NCBI GenBank assembly: GCA_021734905.1
Contig: JAIPIB010000006.1
Coordinates: forward strand, 1 to 59,239
Direction of reading: 5' to 3'
From: Minisyncoccota bacterium
Lineage (GTDB): Bacteria; Patescibacteria; Paceibacteria; UBA9973; UBA918
Length of the DNA stretch: 59,239 nucleotides
Shown here: piece by piece, positions 8,320-16,489 of the stretch
Layout: every line of letters begins with the position of its first letter
Numbering within the stretch: position 1 is the stretch's first letter
The notes under the pieces: model-generated
The model's input: only the letters and a program-made list of their open reading frames with translations
Databases searched by the model: none
Told to the model about the DNA's origin: nothing
Position numbers and translations under genes: made by a program

Positions 8320-8363
8320 CCAGACAACAAAAACCGCACTTTCGTGCGGTTTTTGTTGTCTGG
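8320..8363. terminator. Strong bidirectional terminator
   Basis: Perfect 20-bp arms (8320-8339 and 8344-8363) with loop TTTC and a T-run inside the 3' arm. It closes the 7243-8294 unit at the border of the accessory segment. Confidence 0.85.
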
Positions 8364-8477
8364 AAACCTAAGAAAATCAAGAGCCGTAGTCTGGTTGAGG
8401 CGCCGGAATTTGATTTTTGTAAGATTGTTCATGCCATATGACCATTTCTCCCTTTGGTCGAAATAGTCGACGACCTT

Positions 8478-8495
8478 TTCGAATCCCTCACTCTC
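8478..8495 (+). repeat. 18-bp copy of the tRNA-Ser 3' end
   Basis: Identical to 12727-12744 but on the opposite strand: TTCGAATCCCTCACTCTC is the T-arm/acceptor end of tRNA-Ser(GCU). It marks the left side of the 8.4-12.8 kb accessory segment. Integrase attachment repeats are normally direct, so the inversion needs explaining. Confidence 0.6.
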
Positions 8496-8537
8496 TCGCA
8501 TAAATATGACAAAACCCAAATGATTAAAACTAATAAA

Positions 8538-8636
8538 ATGGATTCGCCCTGCCTCGGCTGATTTCCCGCCCGCAGGAGGGGTCTGGGGAGGAATGCGGGC
8601 GGGTTTCGGACTGGGGGTTTTCGGAAAATTCGCCAC
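8538..8636 (-). repeat. Inverted repeat pair 1, left arm
   Basis: A 99-bp GC-rich block, reverse complement of 10900-10998. Internally it folds: CCCGCCCGCA / TGCGGGCGGG plus further pairing, so each arm is itself REP-like. The pair encloses the four minus-strand genes 8642-10794. A short related block (CCAAATGATTAAAAC) also occurs just outside both arms. Confidence 0.85.
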
Positions 8637-8641
8637 AAAAC

Positions 8642-8959
8642 CTATGACTTACGAGCAAACTTCAGAACAAAAATCGAAACAACTAAAAACAATCCCGTTA
8701 ACAAATCAATAATACTCCACAAACCACGGTTTAGATAAATTGGAAAAAATGGATTGAAAAGAACAGCAAGGAAACCAAAAATCCAAATCCATTTTTCTTT
8801 TTGTTGCTCGTAAGCTATCCAAGCAACATAAGCAGTCATAGCGAACACAACAAACCGTAAGAGCGTAAAAAATCCATATGGCAATCCGTCAATCAGAGCC
8901 ACAAACAAAAAGAGGGCGGCGATACAAACTATTATGTTTTTCTTTTTATTTAATTCCAT
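8642..8959 (-). CDS. Small membrane protein (DUF6804-like)
   Basis: A 105-residue protein with four hydrophobic segments, including NPFFPIYLNRGLWSIIDLL, a motif seen in small proteins of the DUF6804 type. The stop lies directly at the left inverted-repeat arm. It is the last gene of an Xre-led four-gene operon. Confidence 0.6.
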   Translation of the reverse strand: MELNKKKNIIVCIAALFLFVALIDGLPYGFFTLLRFVVFAMTAYVAWIAYEQQKEKWIWIFGFLAVLFNPFFPIYLNRGLWSIIDLLTGLFLVVSIFVLKFARKS

Positions 8960-8965
8960 TTTTTA

Positions 8966-9925
8966 TTAGGCATTTTTCCCATTATTCTCTGCTTGTTGTT
9001 GTGCGTATTTCATTATACTTGCTTCGTAAAACTTTTTACTAATTCTCTTCATCTGGATTTTATTTCCGACAAACCAAAAGACAAAAGAAATAATTGCGTT
9101 TGATATCACAGCACCGAACTCCAAACTAACGAGATTTATGACACCGAGAATTAGAAAAATGAATGAAGCACCATACAAAAATCTTACCGCCCAATTACTT
9201 TTCTTTTGGTCGTCTATTTCGGCAAAAACTGCTAATTGTTCGTTGCTCATCTCATCAGGATTAAGACCGATTGATTTTACCCAAGTAGATGTATTTTTTG
9301 AAAGAATCGGTCGTTCTATAACTTTTTGTGTTTTGCCGAAAATTGCATTGTAAGCGTCATCCATAGCTTTTTGCTTTTTTGTATGGCGTTTCATATAACC
9401 CTCAAAATCAAAACCTCGCCCGAAATCATCTTGTGGGTTTTCAAAAATCAAAATGGAACTAGCAACATCTTTTATATCTTTTTCTTCTTTATTTCCTACA
9501 CTCTTTTCAAAGATTGCATCCACTGTCATTTTGATTTTATGTTCGTCCCATCGTAGATTTGAAAAATAAATACGAGCAGTTTCTCTCAAAATCTCTTGAT
9601 CGGATGTTTTCGGACGGAAAAGTTTTAATTGTTTGTAAATACCAAATATCTTTTTCGCTTTTGCTTTTTCGCTTCCCATAAAATAACCAAATATCCATAG
9701 AACGGCGTAAATACCAAGAATCACCAAAACTATTGTTGGATTAACTTTCCATAAACTATAAAATCCACCAGCAAAAAGTATTAACCAAAGAAGATTTATA
9801 ATGAGCACCGCAACAGTACTATTAAAAATCATTGGTCTTTCAAAAAAAGATTTGCTTTGTGCGTTCGCACTCCATTGAAAAACAATGAAGCCAAGAACTG
9901 TTAAAATTATTCCGAGTATCAACAT
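8966..9925 (-). CDS. Membrane protein of the inverted-repeat cassette
   Basis: A 319-residue protein with two N-terminal membrane segments (residues 1-20 and about 37-58, then 66-84), a central soluble region of about 130 charged residues, and two more hydrophobic stretches near the C-terminus (FLYGASFIFLILGVINLV and VISNAIISFVFWFVGN). Unknown family. It sits 3 bp after the 9929-10585 gene, so the cassette is tightly cotranscribed. Confidence 0.6.
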   Translation of the reverse strand: MLILGIILTVLGFIVFQWSANAQSKSFFERPMIFNSTVAVLIINLLWLILFAGGFYSLWKVNPTIVLVILGIYAVLWIFGYFMGSEKAKAKKIFGIYKQLKLFRPKTSDQEILRETARIYFSNLRWDEHKIKMTVDAIFEKSVGNKEEKDIKDVASSILIFENPQDDFGRGFDFEGYMKRHTKKQKAMDDAYNAIFGKTQKVIERPILSKNTSTWVKSIGLNPDEMSNEQLAVFAEIDDQKKSNWAVRFLYGASFIFLILGVINLVSLEFGAVISNAIISFVFWFVGNKIQMKRISKKFYEASIMKYAQQQAENNGKNA

Positions 9926-9928
9926 AAT

Positions 9929-10585
9929 TTAATCATTAAAAGTGTTACCAGTGTCATAATGTGTGCTTTTTCCTCCCTCTGTTTTCCACCTGAACCAGTA
10001 ACTATCACCATTATACATAGTCACATTTAGCCCGTTGCCATTCCATAAAATACACAATAAGTCTTCGTGTTGCATAGCCGCACGGAGTATTCCGTCAACA
10101 GCTTTGCGATAAATCGTGCGTTGGGCATACCAAAGCAACGCAAGAGATAAAGTGAGTGCGGTGAGCCAACCTATCCCATTTATAAAACCCCACGCCAAAC
10201 CGCCAAAAGTTAGCAAAATGAGTCCACTTCGTATTGGTCCAAGCATCATCGCTTGGCTTGGATGAAAAATAAAAAAACCAATTAACAGAAGTGGCAACGC
10301 CAAGAGCAAAAGCCAAGTTTTAGTTATCACAACATAAACAATCAAACCAATGGGAACAATAAAAGTTAGAGAAGCCAAAAACAAAGCTTGAGCCCTTTGC
10401 CATTTGGAAGAATAAATACCATTTTGAATCCATTGAAGAGCAGCACTCCTATCAACGCCGAGACTTGCAACTCCTTCCGATACTCGCTTTTTTAATTCAT
10501 CAAAACTTGTGAACGGAAAATATTCCAGTTCTTCAACACGCTTTGGTTTTGGCTTTTGCTCTTTTTGTTCGTTATTATTTTCCAT
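9929..10585 (-). CDS. Membrane protein of the inverted-repeat cassette
   Basis: A 218-residue protein with a Lys/Glu/Pro-rich start, a soluble N-terminal part, four closely spaced hydrophobic segments (about residues 67-165) and a soluble C-terminal tail beginning KAVDGILRAAMQHEDLLC. Unknown family. It lies 2 bp downstream of the Xre regulator and shares its transcript. Confidence 0.6.
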   Translation of the reverse strand: MENNNEQKEQKPKPKRVEELEYFPFTSFDELKKRVSEGVASLGVDRSAALQWIQNGIYSSKWQRAQALFLASLTFIVPIGLIVYVVITKTWLLLLALPLLLIGFFIFHPSQAMMLGPIRSGLILLTFGGLAWGFINGIGWLTALTLSLALLWYAQRTIYRKAVDGILRAAMQHEDLLCILWNGNGLNVTMYNGDSYWFRWKTEGGKSTHYDTGNTFND

Positions 10586-10587
10586 AG

Positions 10588-10794
10588 TTATTTTATTAAA
10601 TCATCAACGCTCACGCCAAAGGCTTTCGCAACCTTTTTAAGCGTGACTAATGTTGGATTCTGGTTTTCACCAGATTCCATTTTAATAAGCGTGTTATTGG
10701 CGACATCTGCCAATCTCGCTAACTTCTCTTGCGAAAGCCCTTTGGCTTCTCGCAATTTCTTTATGTTGTTTGCTAAATTTTGGCTTGTTGACAT
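10588..10794 (-). CDS. Xre-family HTH regulator
   Basis: A 68-residue single-domain HTH_3 protein: LREAKGLSQEKLARLADV, then NTLIKMESG and TLVTLKKVAKAFGVSVDDL, a complete lambda-repressor-like fold. It is first in the operon and probably controls its own promoter. Small Xre proteins heading a cassette commonly act as autorepressors of mobile or defence cargo. Confidence 0.88.
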   Translation of the reverse strand: MSTSQNLANNIKKLREAKGLSQEKLARLADVANNTLIKMESGENQNPTLVTLKKVAKAFGVSVDDLIK

Positions 10795-10899
10795 ATAATC
10801 AATAAAAGATTAACATTATAGTGGAGTATCTATTAATCTGTTACTACTATGATGTTACACCAAAATTTAAAACAAATCAATATGAGTGATTTTTTTGCG

Positions 10900-10998
10900 G
10901 TGGCGAATTTTCCGAAAACCCCCAGTCCGAAACCCGCCCGCATTCCTCCCCAGACCCCTCCTGCGGGCGGGAAATCAGCCGAGGCAGGGCGAATCCAT
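10900..10998 (+). repeat. Inverted repeat pair 1, right arm
   Basis: Reverse complement of 8538-8636 over 99 bp. The open frame that can be read through it, and its mirror image at the left arm, are by-products of the repeat. Confidence 0.85.
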
Positions 10999-11086
10999 TC
11001 CCCCAGACAAATTGTTTCGCCCTGCCGAGTCCGTTTTAATCATTTGGATTCTGCTCGAAATAGTTTCGAACTTTGTCCAGCAAACA

Positions 11087-11206
11087 CCGCCAAAATTCGG
11101 AATTCAAATTTCCGGCAAAAATATGGTCGGCGCGAAGCGCCATCTGTTCTGCATTCCCCCCACAAAATCCTGATTCTGCAAGGATTCGCCACGCTCCGCG
11201 TGGCTC
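11087..11206 (+). repeat. Inverted repeat pair 2, left arm
   Basis: A 120-bp block, reverse complement of 12608-12727 with at least one mismatch (at about 11192). It contains small palindromes such as GGCGC-GAA-GCGCC and CCACGC-TCC-GCGTGG. It ends 22 bp before the recombinase start. Confidence 0.85.
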
Positions 11207-11227
11207 GTCGTTTGCCAATACAAAAAT

Positions 11228-12760
11228 ATGAATAATCAAACCAAAAAGTTTTTCATATATACTCGCAAGTCTACGGACGACAAAGACAGACAAGTCCGCA
11301 GTATTGCTGACCAGTTGAGTGAGTTAAAAGAACTCGCCTTGAAAGAACAACTAGAAGTGGTAGATGTCTTTGTCGAAAAGCAGACCGCCAAAATACCAGG
11401 TCGCCCTGTTTTTAACGAAATGATGTTGAGAATGGAAGCGGGCGAAGCGTCTGGTATTTTGGCGTGGCATCCCGATAGACTTGCTCGCAACTCGGTAGAT
11501 GGAGGAAAGATTATCTACCTCGTTGATACTGGAGTAATTTCAGAAATGAAATTCCCAACTTTTTGGTTTGATCCGACACCGCAAGGGAAATTCATGCTTT
11601 CAATCGCTTTTTCGCAATCCAAGTATTATGTGGACAATTTGTCGGAAAATATTAAGCGTGGTAAGCGAAATAAAGTGAAAGACGGAATATGGCCTCAAAT
11701 GTCTCCACTCGGATATATAAACGAAGGTGGAAAAATTGTTGTTGATGAAAATATTGCACCGTTAATCAAGAAAACATTTGAGACATATTCGTCTGGGTCT
11801 TTCACTTTGCGCCAACTCCGCGACAAATTTAACGAACTTGGATTGAAACGAAAAAGCGGAAAGGAACTTGCGGTGTCGAATTATCAAAAACTTCTCAAAA
11901 ATCCTATTTACACTGGTCTAATGAGATATAACGGAGAGATTTTTGAGGGCAAGCACGAACCGATTATCACAAAGAAACTTTTTGATTCCGTTCAAGAAGT
12001 GATGATAAGGAAATCCAAACCTCACTCGAAAGGACTAAAACCATTTTTGTATAGAGGATTTTTCCGTTGTGGAGAATGTGGGTGCTTCATTACCACAGAA
12101 ACACAAAAAGGTCATAACTATTTGCGATGTACTAAACGGAAAAATCCTTGTACTCAAAAATATGTCCGTGAGGAGCTCATCACTTCTCAAATTCAAGAGG
12201 AAATCAAAAAAGTTTCTTTGCCTCTTGATTGGACGGAATGGATGATTGCCGAAAATGCAAAAGATCGGCAATCGGAAGTCCAATCGAGTACGCTTTTTGC
12301 GGATTCAACAAAAGCCGAGATTTCTCTTTTGGATTCCAAGATAGAGAAGCTGATGAGTGCCTATCTCGAAAGTGCGTTGTCACTTGAAGAATATCGCGAA
12401 GCTAAAAACAAGTTGGTCAATCAAAATCAGCTTCTCAAAGAGAAATTATCGGCTTTTGAGCAAAAAGCGAATAATCGGTTCGAACTTACAGAAAAGTTTT
12501 TGAAATACAATATGGAATTGGCAAACGACCGAACAAATGAGGAAAATACTCATTTGTTCAAAAAAGTCGGTTCGAACTTTCAAATTAAGGATCGAACCGT
12601 ACTTTTTGAGCCACGCGGAGCATGGCGAATCCTTGCAGAATCAGGATTTTGTGGGGGGAATGCAGAACAGATGGCGCTTCGCGCCGACCATATTTTTGCC
12701 GGAAATTTGAATTCCGAATTTTGGCGGAGAGTGAGGGATTCGAACCCTCGGTCCCTTTAA
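11228..12760 (+). CDS. Large serine recombinase
   Basis: A site-specific integrase/invertase of the serine family. The 510 residues contain the resolvase catalytic domain (YTRKSTDDKD with nucleophile Ser15; WHPDRLARNSVDGG), the recombinase domain (GYINEGGKIVVDEN onward), a zinc-ribbon (CGECG and RCTKRKNPC) and a coiled coil (about 380-440). From roughly residue 462 the frame runs through the right inverted-repeat arm, and its last codons and TAA stop lie antisense inside tRNA-Ser. The final 50 residues are therefore repeat-derived and probably not part of the ancestral fold. Confidence 0.9.
   Translation: MNNQTKKFFIYTRKSTDDKDRQVRSIADQLSELKELALKEQLEVVDVFVEKQTAKIPGRPVFNEMMLRMEAGEASGILAWHPDRLARNSVDGGKIIYLVDTGVISEMKFPTFWFDPTPQGKFMLSIAFSQSKYYVDNLSENIKRGKRNKVKDGIWPQMSPLGYINEGGKIVVDENIAPLIKKTFETYSSGSFTLRQLRDKFNELGLKRKSGKELAVSNYQKLLKNPIYTGLMRYNGEIFEGKHEPIITKKLFDSVQEVMIRKSKPHSKGLKPFLYRGFFRCGECGCFITTETQKGHNYLRCTKRKNPCTQKYVREELITSQIQEEIKKVSLPLDWTEWMIAENAKDRQSEVQSSTLFADSTKAEISLLDSKIEKLMSAYLESALSLEEYREAKNKLVNQNQLLKEKLSAFEQKANNRFELTEKFLKYNMELANDRTNEENTHLFKKVGSNFQIKDRTVLFEPRGAWRILAESGFCGGNAEQMALRADHIFAGNLNSEFWRRVRDSNPRSL
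12608..12727 (-). repeat. Inverted repeat pair 2, right arm
   Basis: The 120-bp partner of 11087-11206. It encodes the last section of the recombinase frame and its outer end covers the encoded CCA and the last bases of tRNA-Ser, so the repeat boundary coincides with the tRNA 3' end. Confidence 0.85.
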
Positions 12761-12811
12761 GAGGACACCTCGTTAGCAGTGAGGCGCTTTCGACCACTCA
12801 GCCAACTCTCC
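12722..12811 (-). tRNA. tRNA-Ser(GCU)
   Basis: A 90-nt class II tRNA with encoded CCA. Acceptor GGAGAGT / ACTCTCC, anticodon loop CTGCTAA (anticodon GCT), long variable arm and T-arm GAGGG-TTCGAAT-CCCTC are all present. The recombinase reading frame overlaps it on the opposite strand to position 12760. The 3' end is the likely integration target of the neighbouring element. Confidence 0.93.
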
Positions 12812-12829
12812 ATTATTTAATTTTGTGGT

Positions 12830-12856
12830 GGCGGACGAAAGTACCTTTCGTCCGCC
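12830..12856. terminator. GC-rich hairpin upstream of tRNA-Ser
   Basis: Perfect 12-bp arms GGCGGACGAAAG / CTTTCGTCCGCC with loop TAC. It separates the tRNA from comF, with no long T-run. Confidence 0.45.
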
Positions 12857-12961
12857 TATTGCCTCATAAATATCGACAATCCTGCTCACACTTGTTCGCA
12901 GACCAGATGAAAAGTGAAACAGTTCATTTTTTGTCCACTCAGTTACGTCTCCTGTATTCTA

Positions 12962-13001
12962 TTGCTCGCAATTGGACACGGATGTGTTCAATTGCGAGCA
13001 A
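12962..13001. terminator. Hairpin after comF
   Basis: 18-bp arms with one wobble (starting TTGCTCGCAATTGG) and a 4-nt loop, 36 bp past the comF stop. A probable transcription terminator or REP-like palindrome. Confidence 0.55.
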
Positions 13002-13036
13002 GGATACCATATTTTTTTAGGACTCGCATGCAGGAA

Positions 13037-13642
13037 TTAGTGTGCAAAAGCCACACAGGTTATTGAGGCAGGGGAGTGCGGCAAAAGCGAAGCTTTTGCC
13101 GCACTGAGCGTTGCTCCTGTGGTCACAACATCATCAACAAGAAGAATGTGTGCTCCAGTTACTTTTGAAGGTGAAGTCACGACAAACGCTTTCTCAAGAT
13201 TCGTGAGACGTTTATCTCGAGGAAGATCTGTTTGTGGTTTTGTATTACGAGTCCGCTTTAGGATTCCTGTTTCAATTTCAACTTTTTTAGAAAGATTGCG
13301 GGCAAGGAGTACTTTATGGACTTGATTGTATCCTCGTGACCTCATTCGTGCATTTGAAAGTGGTATTGGAATTATGTAATCAAATGAACAAGTATTTTGT
13401 TTTAGGTACATATTAAAAAGAACATTGAGTAGAAGCCAAGCACGTGCGTTTGCGTGAAATTTTCCCTCATGAATAAGTGCGCGTACTTCTTTGGATTTGT
13501 AGTCACTGAGTGTATGCGTTGATTTTTTGCTCTGCAGATGATAAAGCAGTCGCACTTGTTTTGGAGTCATGTTTCGCACACAAAGGTTGTCTTCATCTGG
13601 CGGAAAAATAATATCAAAGATTCGTCTTAAAATATCAAACAT
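13037..13642 (-). CDS. comF: ComF family phosphoribosyltransferase-like protein
   Basis: The C-terminal PRTase domain has YIIPIPLSNARMRSRGYNQ and the PRPP-binding signature HILLVDDVVTTGATL; family members take part in DNA uptake for transformation. The N-terminal zinc-binding Cys cluster normal for ComF is not visible (only DNLCVRN). The frame is open to 13696, but MFDILRR at 13642 is the more natural start and leaves room for divergent promoters with pilM. Placement next to the pilus operon fits a competence role. Confidence 0.85.
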   Translation of the reverse strand: MFDILRRIFDIIFPPDEDNLCVRNMTPKQVRLLYHLQSKKSTHTLSDYKSKEVRALIHEGKFHANARAWLLLNVLFNMYLKQNTCSFDYIIPIPLSNARMRSRGYNQVHKVLLARNLSKKVEIETGILKRTRNTKPQTDLPRDKRLTNLEKAFVVTSPSKVTGAHILLVDDVVTTGATLSAAKASLLPHSPASITCVAFAH

Positions 13643-13696
13643 GGTATCTATGAATATAGTATCATTTGATGATAGAATACTTTGTAAATTGCACAT

Positions 13697-14794
13697 ATGG
13701 GATTTGATCTTTCATCATTGACGTCATTCTTAAAGACAAGCGTTGCGACTCCATCAAAAGATGATGCTGTTATTGGTATTGATATTGGATCGTCCACGAT
13801 AAAGATTGTCCAACTAAAAAATGCAAAAGGAGTTCCAACGGTTGAGACCTATGGTGAACTTCAATTAGGACCCTATGAAGGAGTTGATATTGGGCGAGCG
13901 ACACATCTTCCCTCTAATAAACTAACTGAAGCGCTTATCGATATCTTGAGAGAGGCTGGGGCAAAAGGAAAGTTAGTTGCTTTTGCACTCTCGTACAACT
14001 CTAGTTTCTCTACAATAATCTCTATCCCTTCACTCGACCAAAAAAAGATTGGTGCTATTGTCCCCGTTGAGGCACGAAAATATATACCAATTTCTCTCAC
14101 AAAAGTAACACTTGATTGGATGCCTCTTGAAGTTTCAAAGGAAGACAAGGTAACAAATGTTCTTATTACGGCGATATACAACGAAGCGTATTCACGTTAT
14201 GAGTCCATTATGCTAGGTGGCAGTCTAGAGACGGTCGCGAGCGAGATTGAAACTTTTAGTTCAATTCGATCACTAGTTTCTCCTCAAGATGAGTGTGTTG
14301 CAATCATTGATTGGGGGGCGTCCTCTACTCGATTGTATATTATTGAAAAAGGTGTCGCCAGAAAAACACACAGTGTTCTCATGTCTGGATCTGAGTTAAC
14401 GGGAATTCTTGAAAAGGAGCTCAAAATCGAATTTAAAGATGCAGAAGAACTCAAACGATCTGTAGGGCTACGAGGGAAGGAAGAAGATCCTCGGATTGAA
14501 AAAGCAATTGCACGTTCTCTTGAGCGTGGGTTGCGTGAGTTACATACCGTTGTGGTGCGGTATGAAGAAACTGGTGGCGCTCCAGTACAGAAAGTAATTA
14601 TGAGTGGAGGAGGAGCCCTTCTTCAGGGAGTAATGCCATACGTTTCAGACATGTTCTCGAAGCCAGTTGTTGTTGCTGACCCATTTCAAAAAGTTGCATA
14701 TCCAGCGTTTCTTGAAGACACACTGAAGGAAGCTGGACCACCATTTGCGGTTGCTGTTGGTATCGCGCTTCGAGCATTTCAAACAATTCAGTAA
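13697..14794 (+). CDS. pilM: Type IV pilus assembly protein PilM
   Basis: An actin-like ATP-binding protein of the inner-membrane pilus platform that binds the N-terminus of PilN. The 365 residues show the phosphate-1 motif VIGIDIGSSTIKIVQL near residue 25, a second phosphate motif AIIDWGASSTRLYI, and the adenosine motif VIMSGGGALLQG near 297. It is first in the long pil operon; a possible -10 box TAGAAT lies at 13673. Confidence 0.93.
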   Translation: MGFDLSSLTSFLKTSVATPSKDDAVIGIDIGSSTIKIVQLKNAKGVPTVETYGELQLGPYEGVDIGRATHLPSNKLTEALIDILREAGAKGKLVAFALSYNSSFSTIISIPSLDQKKIGAIVPVEARKYIPISLTKVTLDWMPLEVSKEDKVTNVLITAIYNEAYSRYESIMLGGSLETVASEIETFSSIRSLVSPQDECVAIIDWGASSTRLYIIEKGVARKTHSVLMSGSELTGILEKELKIEFKDAEELKRSVGLRGKEEDPRIEKAIARSLERGLRELHTVVVRYEETGGAPVQKVIMSGGGALLQGVMPYVSDMFSKPVVVADPFQKVAYPAFLEDTLKEAGPPFAVAVGIALRAFQTIQ

Positions 14795-14838
14795 CAGATG
14801 TCCACAGAAGTATTGTTTATGTGATGCATAAAGCGACG

Positions 14839-14844
14839 TATACT
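14839..14844 (+). promoter_or_regulatory. -10 box for a leaderless pilN transcript
   Basis: TATACT ends 7 nt before the ATG at 14852 and no SD is present, so transcription would start at or next to the start codon. Confidence 0.5.
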
Positions 14845-14851
14845 AGTTGTG

Positions 14852-15577
14852 ATGACATATATACCTCGTTCTCCACTCGGTTTTAAAGATACGTCTGGTG
14901 CAGTTCCTGCTCATGTGAAGAAGAAGCACACTTTTCGTATTTTTAATTTTATTGCAGGCACACTTATTACCGTGTCTTTTGCAAGTGCAGTTGGGGTGTT
15001 TCTGTATACGTCACATGCGCAGACACAACTTGAAATGGCGAAATCAAATTTGCAAAAGGAAAGCATGAATGACAGCACGAAGAGTATTGAGGAAATTAGT
15101 CTTTTTGATCACAAGCTTAATGTGGCCCAGTATTTGCTTGATAATCATATTGCACCATCGCTCCTATTTAGTGAGCTTGAAGGATCAACAAAGGAATCTG
15201 TTCAATATGATCAATTTAAATTTACTTATGATCCTGGATTCGATGCTGTCTTGACGCTTACGGGAAGCACACGAGATTTTTCTTCAGTAGCACTCCAGAA
15301 AATGCAGTTTAAAAGAGCGGGTGTTTTTCGAGAGTTTGTCGTAAAGGATATTTCCGTTAAGAATGAAACTGGAGATGTAATTAATGGGATAGACCCTGAT
15401 GCAGCAAAGCGAGCTGTTAGTTTTGGCATTACAGGATTGTTTGACACAAAATATCTTGCGTACACAGGAGAGAGAATTTTCGTAAATGAAAAGCCGCAGG
15501 AGGAAGTTGTCGAAACCTCTCCTCTTGATTTGGAGCTACAGGGCACAGCGTCTACAAGTAATGAAGTGACTCAGTAA
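14852..15577 (+). CDS. PilN-like inner-membrane pilus protein
   Basis: A 241-residue bitopic protein: a cytoplasmic N-terminus, one membrane segment (about residues 30-51) and a periplasmic coiled coil plus globular domain. Position directly between pilM and the pilO-like gene and topology identify it as PilN; sequence identity to classical PilN is weak. GTG at 14849 is an alternative start. The C-terminal tail is acidic and low-complexity. Confidence 0.75.
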   Translation: MTYIPRSPLGFKDTSGAVPAHVKKKHTFRIFNFIAGTLITVSFASAVGVFLYTSHAQTQLEMAKSNLQKESMNDSTKSIEEISLFDHKLNVAQYLLDNHIAPSLLFSELEGSTKESVQYDQFKFTYDPGFDAVLTLTGSTRDFSSVALQKMQFKRAGVFREFVVKDISVKNETGDVINGIDPDAAKRAVSFGITGLFDTKYLAYTGERIFVNEKPQEEVVETSPLDLELQGTASTSNEVTQ

Positions 15578-15578
15578 T

Positions 15579-16154
15579 ATGTCTCGAACACTTACACCAT
15601 TTTTATCGATTATCATTGCAATACTGTTGTTCTTGTTCTTCACTCAACCGAATTATGAGGAGGTTAAGAATCTTCAGAAAGAGACCGAAGAATATGTATC
15701 AGCAACTGAGAAGTACAACAATTTTAATACACGAATTGAAGAATTACTCACAAGGAAAGATTCTATAAAGGAGTCTCAGAAAAAAATGTTGGATCTCCTT
15801 GTTCCTAAAAGTATTGATGATACTAGAACACTTGTTGATTTGAAGGTACTTGCAGAGAAAAATGGCCTTTTGTTTGGGAATGTTTCTATTGAGGGTGGTG
15901 ACATACAGTTACAGGCAAAATCCACGTCTGGTAATAAAGCCAAGGTCAGTACCACTGGAAGCAAGGAGCTTGTTACTTCAGATATTTCCTTTGAGGTTAT
16001 TGGATTTTATCCACAATTCAAAGACTTCCTTCGTGATATAGAAAGTAGCTTAACTATTATGGAAGTAGTCGATATAACCTTTACTTCAAACGAGAGTCGC
16101 TTTCAGCAATTTTCAGTGAAGATCAGAACGTATGCGCTACCGCAGGGTAAATAA
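15579..16154 (+). CDS. PilO-like inner-membrane pilus protein
   Basis: A 191-residue protein with a membrane segment at residues 6-22 (LSIIIAILLFLFF), a coiled coil to about residue 70, and a ferredoxin-like periplasmic domain with FEVIGFYPQFKDFLRDIESS, the typical PilO ending. It begins one base after the pilN-like stop. It is expected to heterodimerise with PilN. Confidence 0.82.
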   Translation: MSRTLTPFLSIIIAILLFLFFTQPNYEEVKNLQKETEEYVSATEKYNNFNTRIEELLTRKDSIKESQKKMLDLLVPKSIDDTRTLVDLKVLAEKNGLLFGNVSIEGGDIQLQAKSTSGNKAKVSTTGSKELVTSDISFEVIGFYPQFKDFLRDIESSLTIMEVVDITFTSNESRFQQFSVKIRTYALPQGK

Positions 16155-16165
16155 TTTAAGTATTT

Positions 16166-16468
16166 ATGTCACCAACATTTAAAAAATTGATCGCAGCATT
16201 ATGTGTCATTGTCCTGTTAGGGGGAGTTTATGTTTATGTTTCTAGCAGAAATTCAGATAGCGAGATGGTCTTATCTTCAGGTGAATTTTTAAGTCCCGAG
16301 GCAGCACAGCGCACAGAAGAAGTTTTGAGAAATATACAGGAGATTGACGGTTATAAGTTGGACGACACGCTCTTCCTGGATAGACGTTTTACGTCACTTG
16401 TTGATACGAGAATTGAGCTTATAGACATACGGACTGGGAGATACGACCCATTTGTACCAGTTAATTAA
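16166..16468 (+). CDS. Small bitopic pilus-operon protein (PilP position)
   Basis: A 100-residue protein with an N-terminal membrane segment (LIAALCVIVLLGGVYVYV) and a short periplasmic part ending TGRYDPFVPVN. A GR-x-DPF ending resembles the linker of PilP lipoproteins, but the beta-domain is missing and there is no lipobox. Its place after pilO supports a truncated PilP-like role; this is inference. Confidence 0.65.
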   Translation: MSPTFKKLIAALCVIVLLGGVYVYVSSRNSDSEMVLSSGEFLSPEAAQRTEEVLRNIQEIDGYKLDDTLFLDRRFTSLVDTRIELIDIRTGRYDPFVPVN

Positions 16469-16489
16469 GGTATATAGATTTTGCGTGTT

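Noticed and set aside
8310..8636. 108-codon minus-strand frame with FPKTPSPKPARIPPQTPP
   Set aside because: It is a translation of the inverted-repeat arm and of the tRNA-Ser-like copy; the same peptide appears at the other arm (10849-11235).
12622..13020. Plus-strand frame containing ESEGFEPSVPLRGHL
   Set aside because: This is the well-known false peptide obtained by translating antisense tRNA-Ser.
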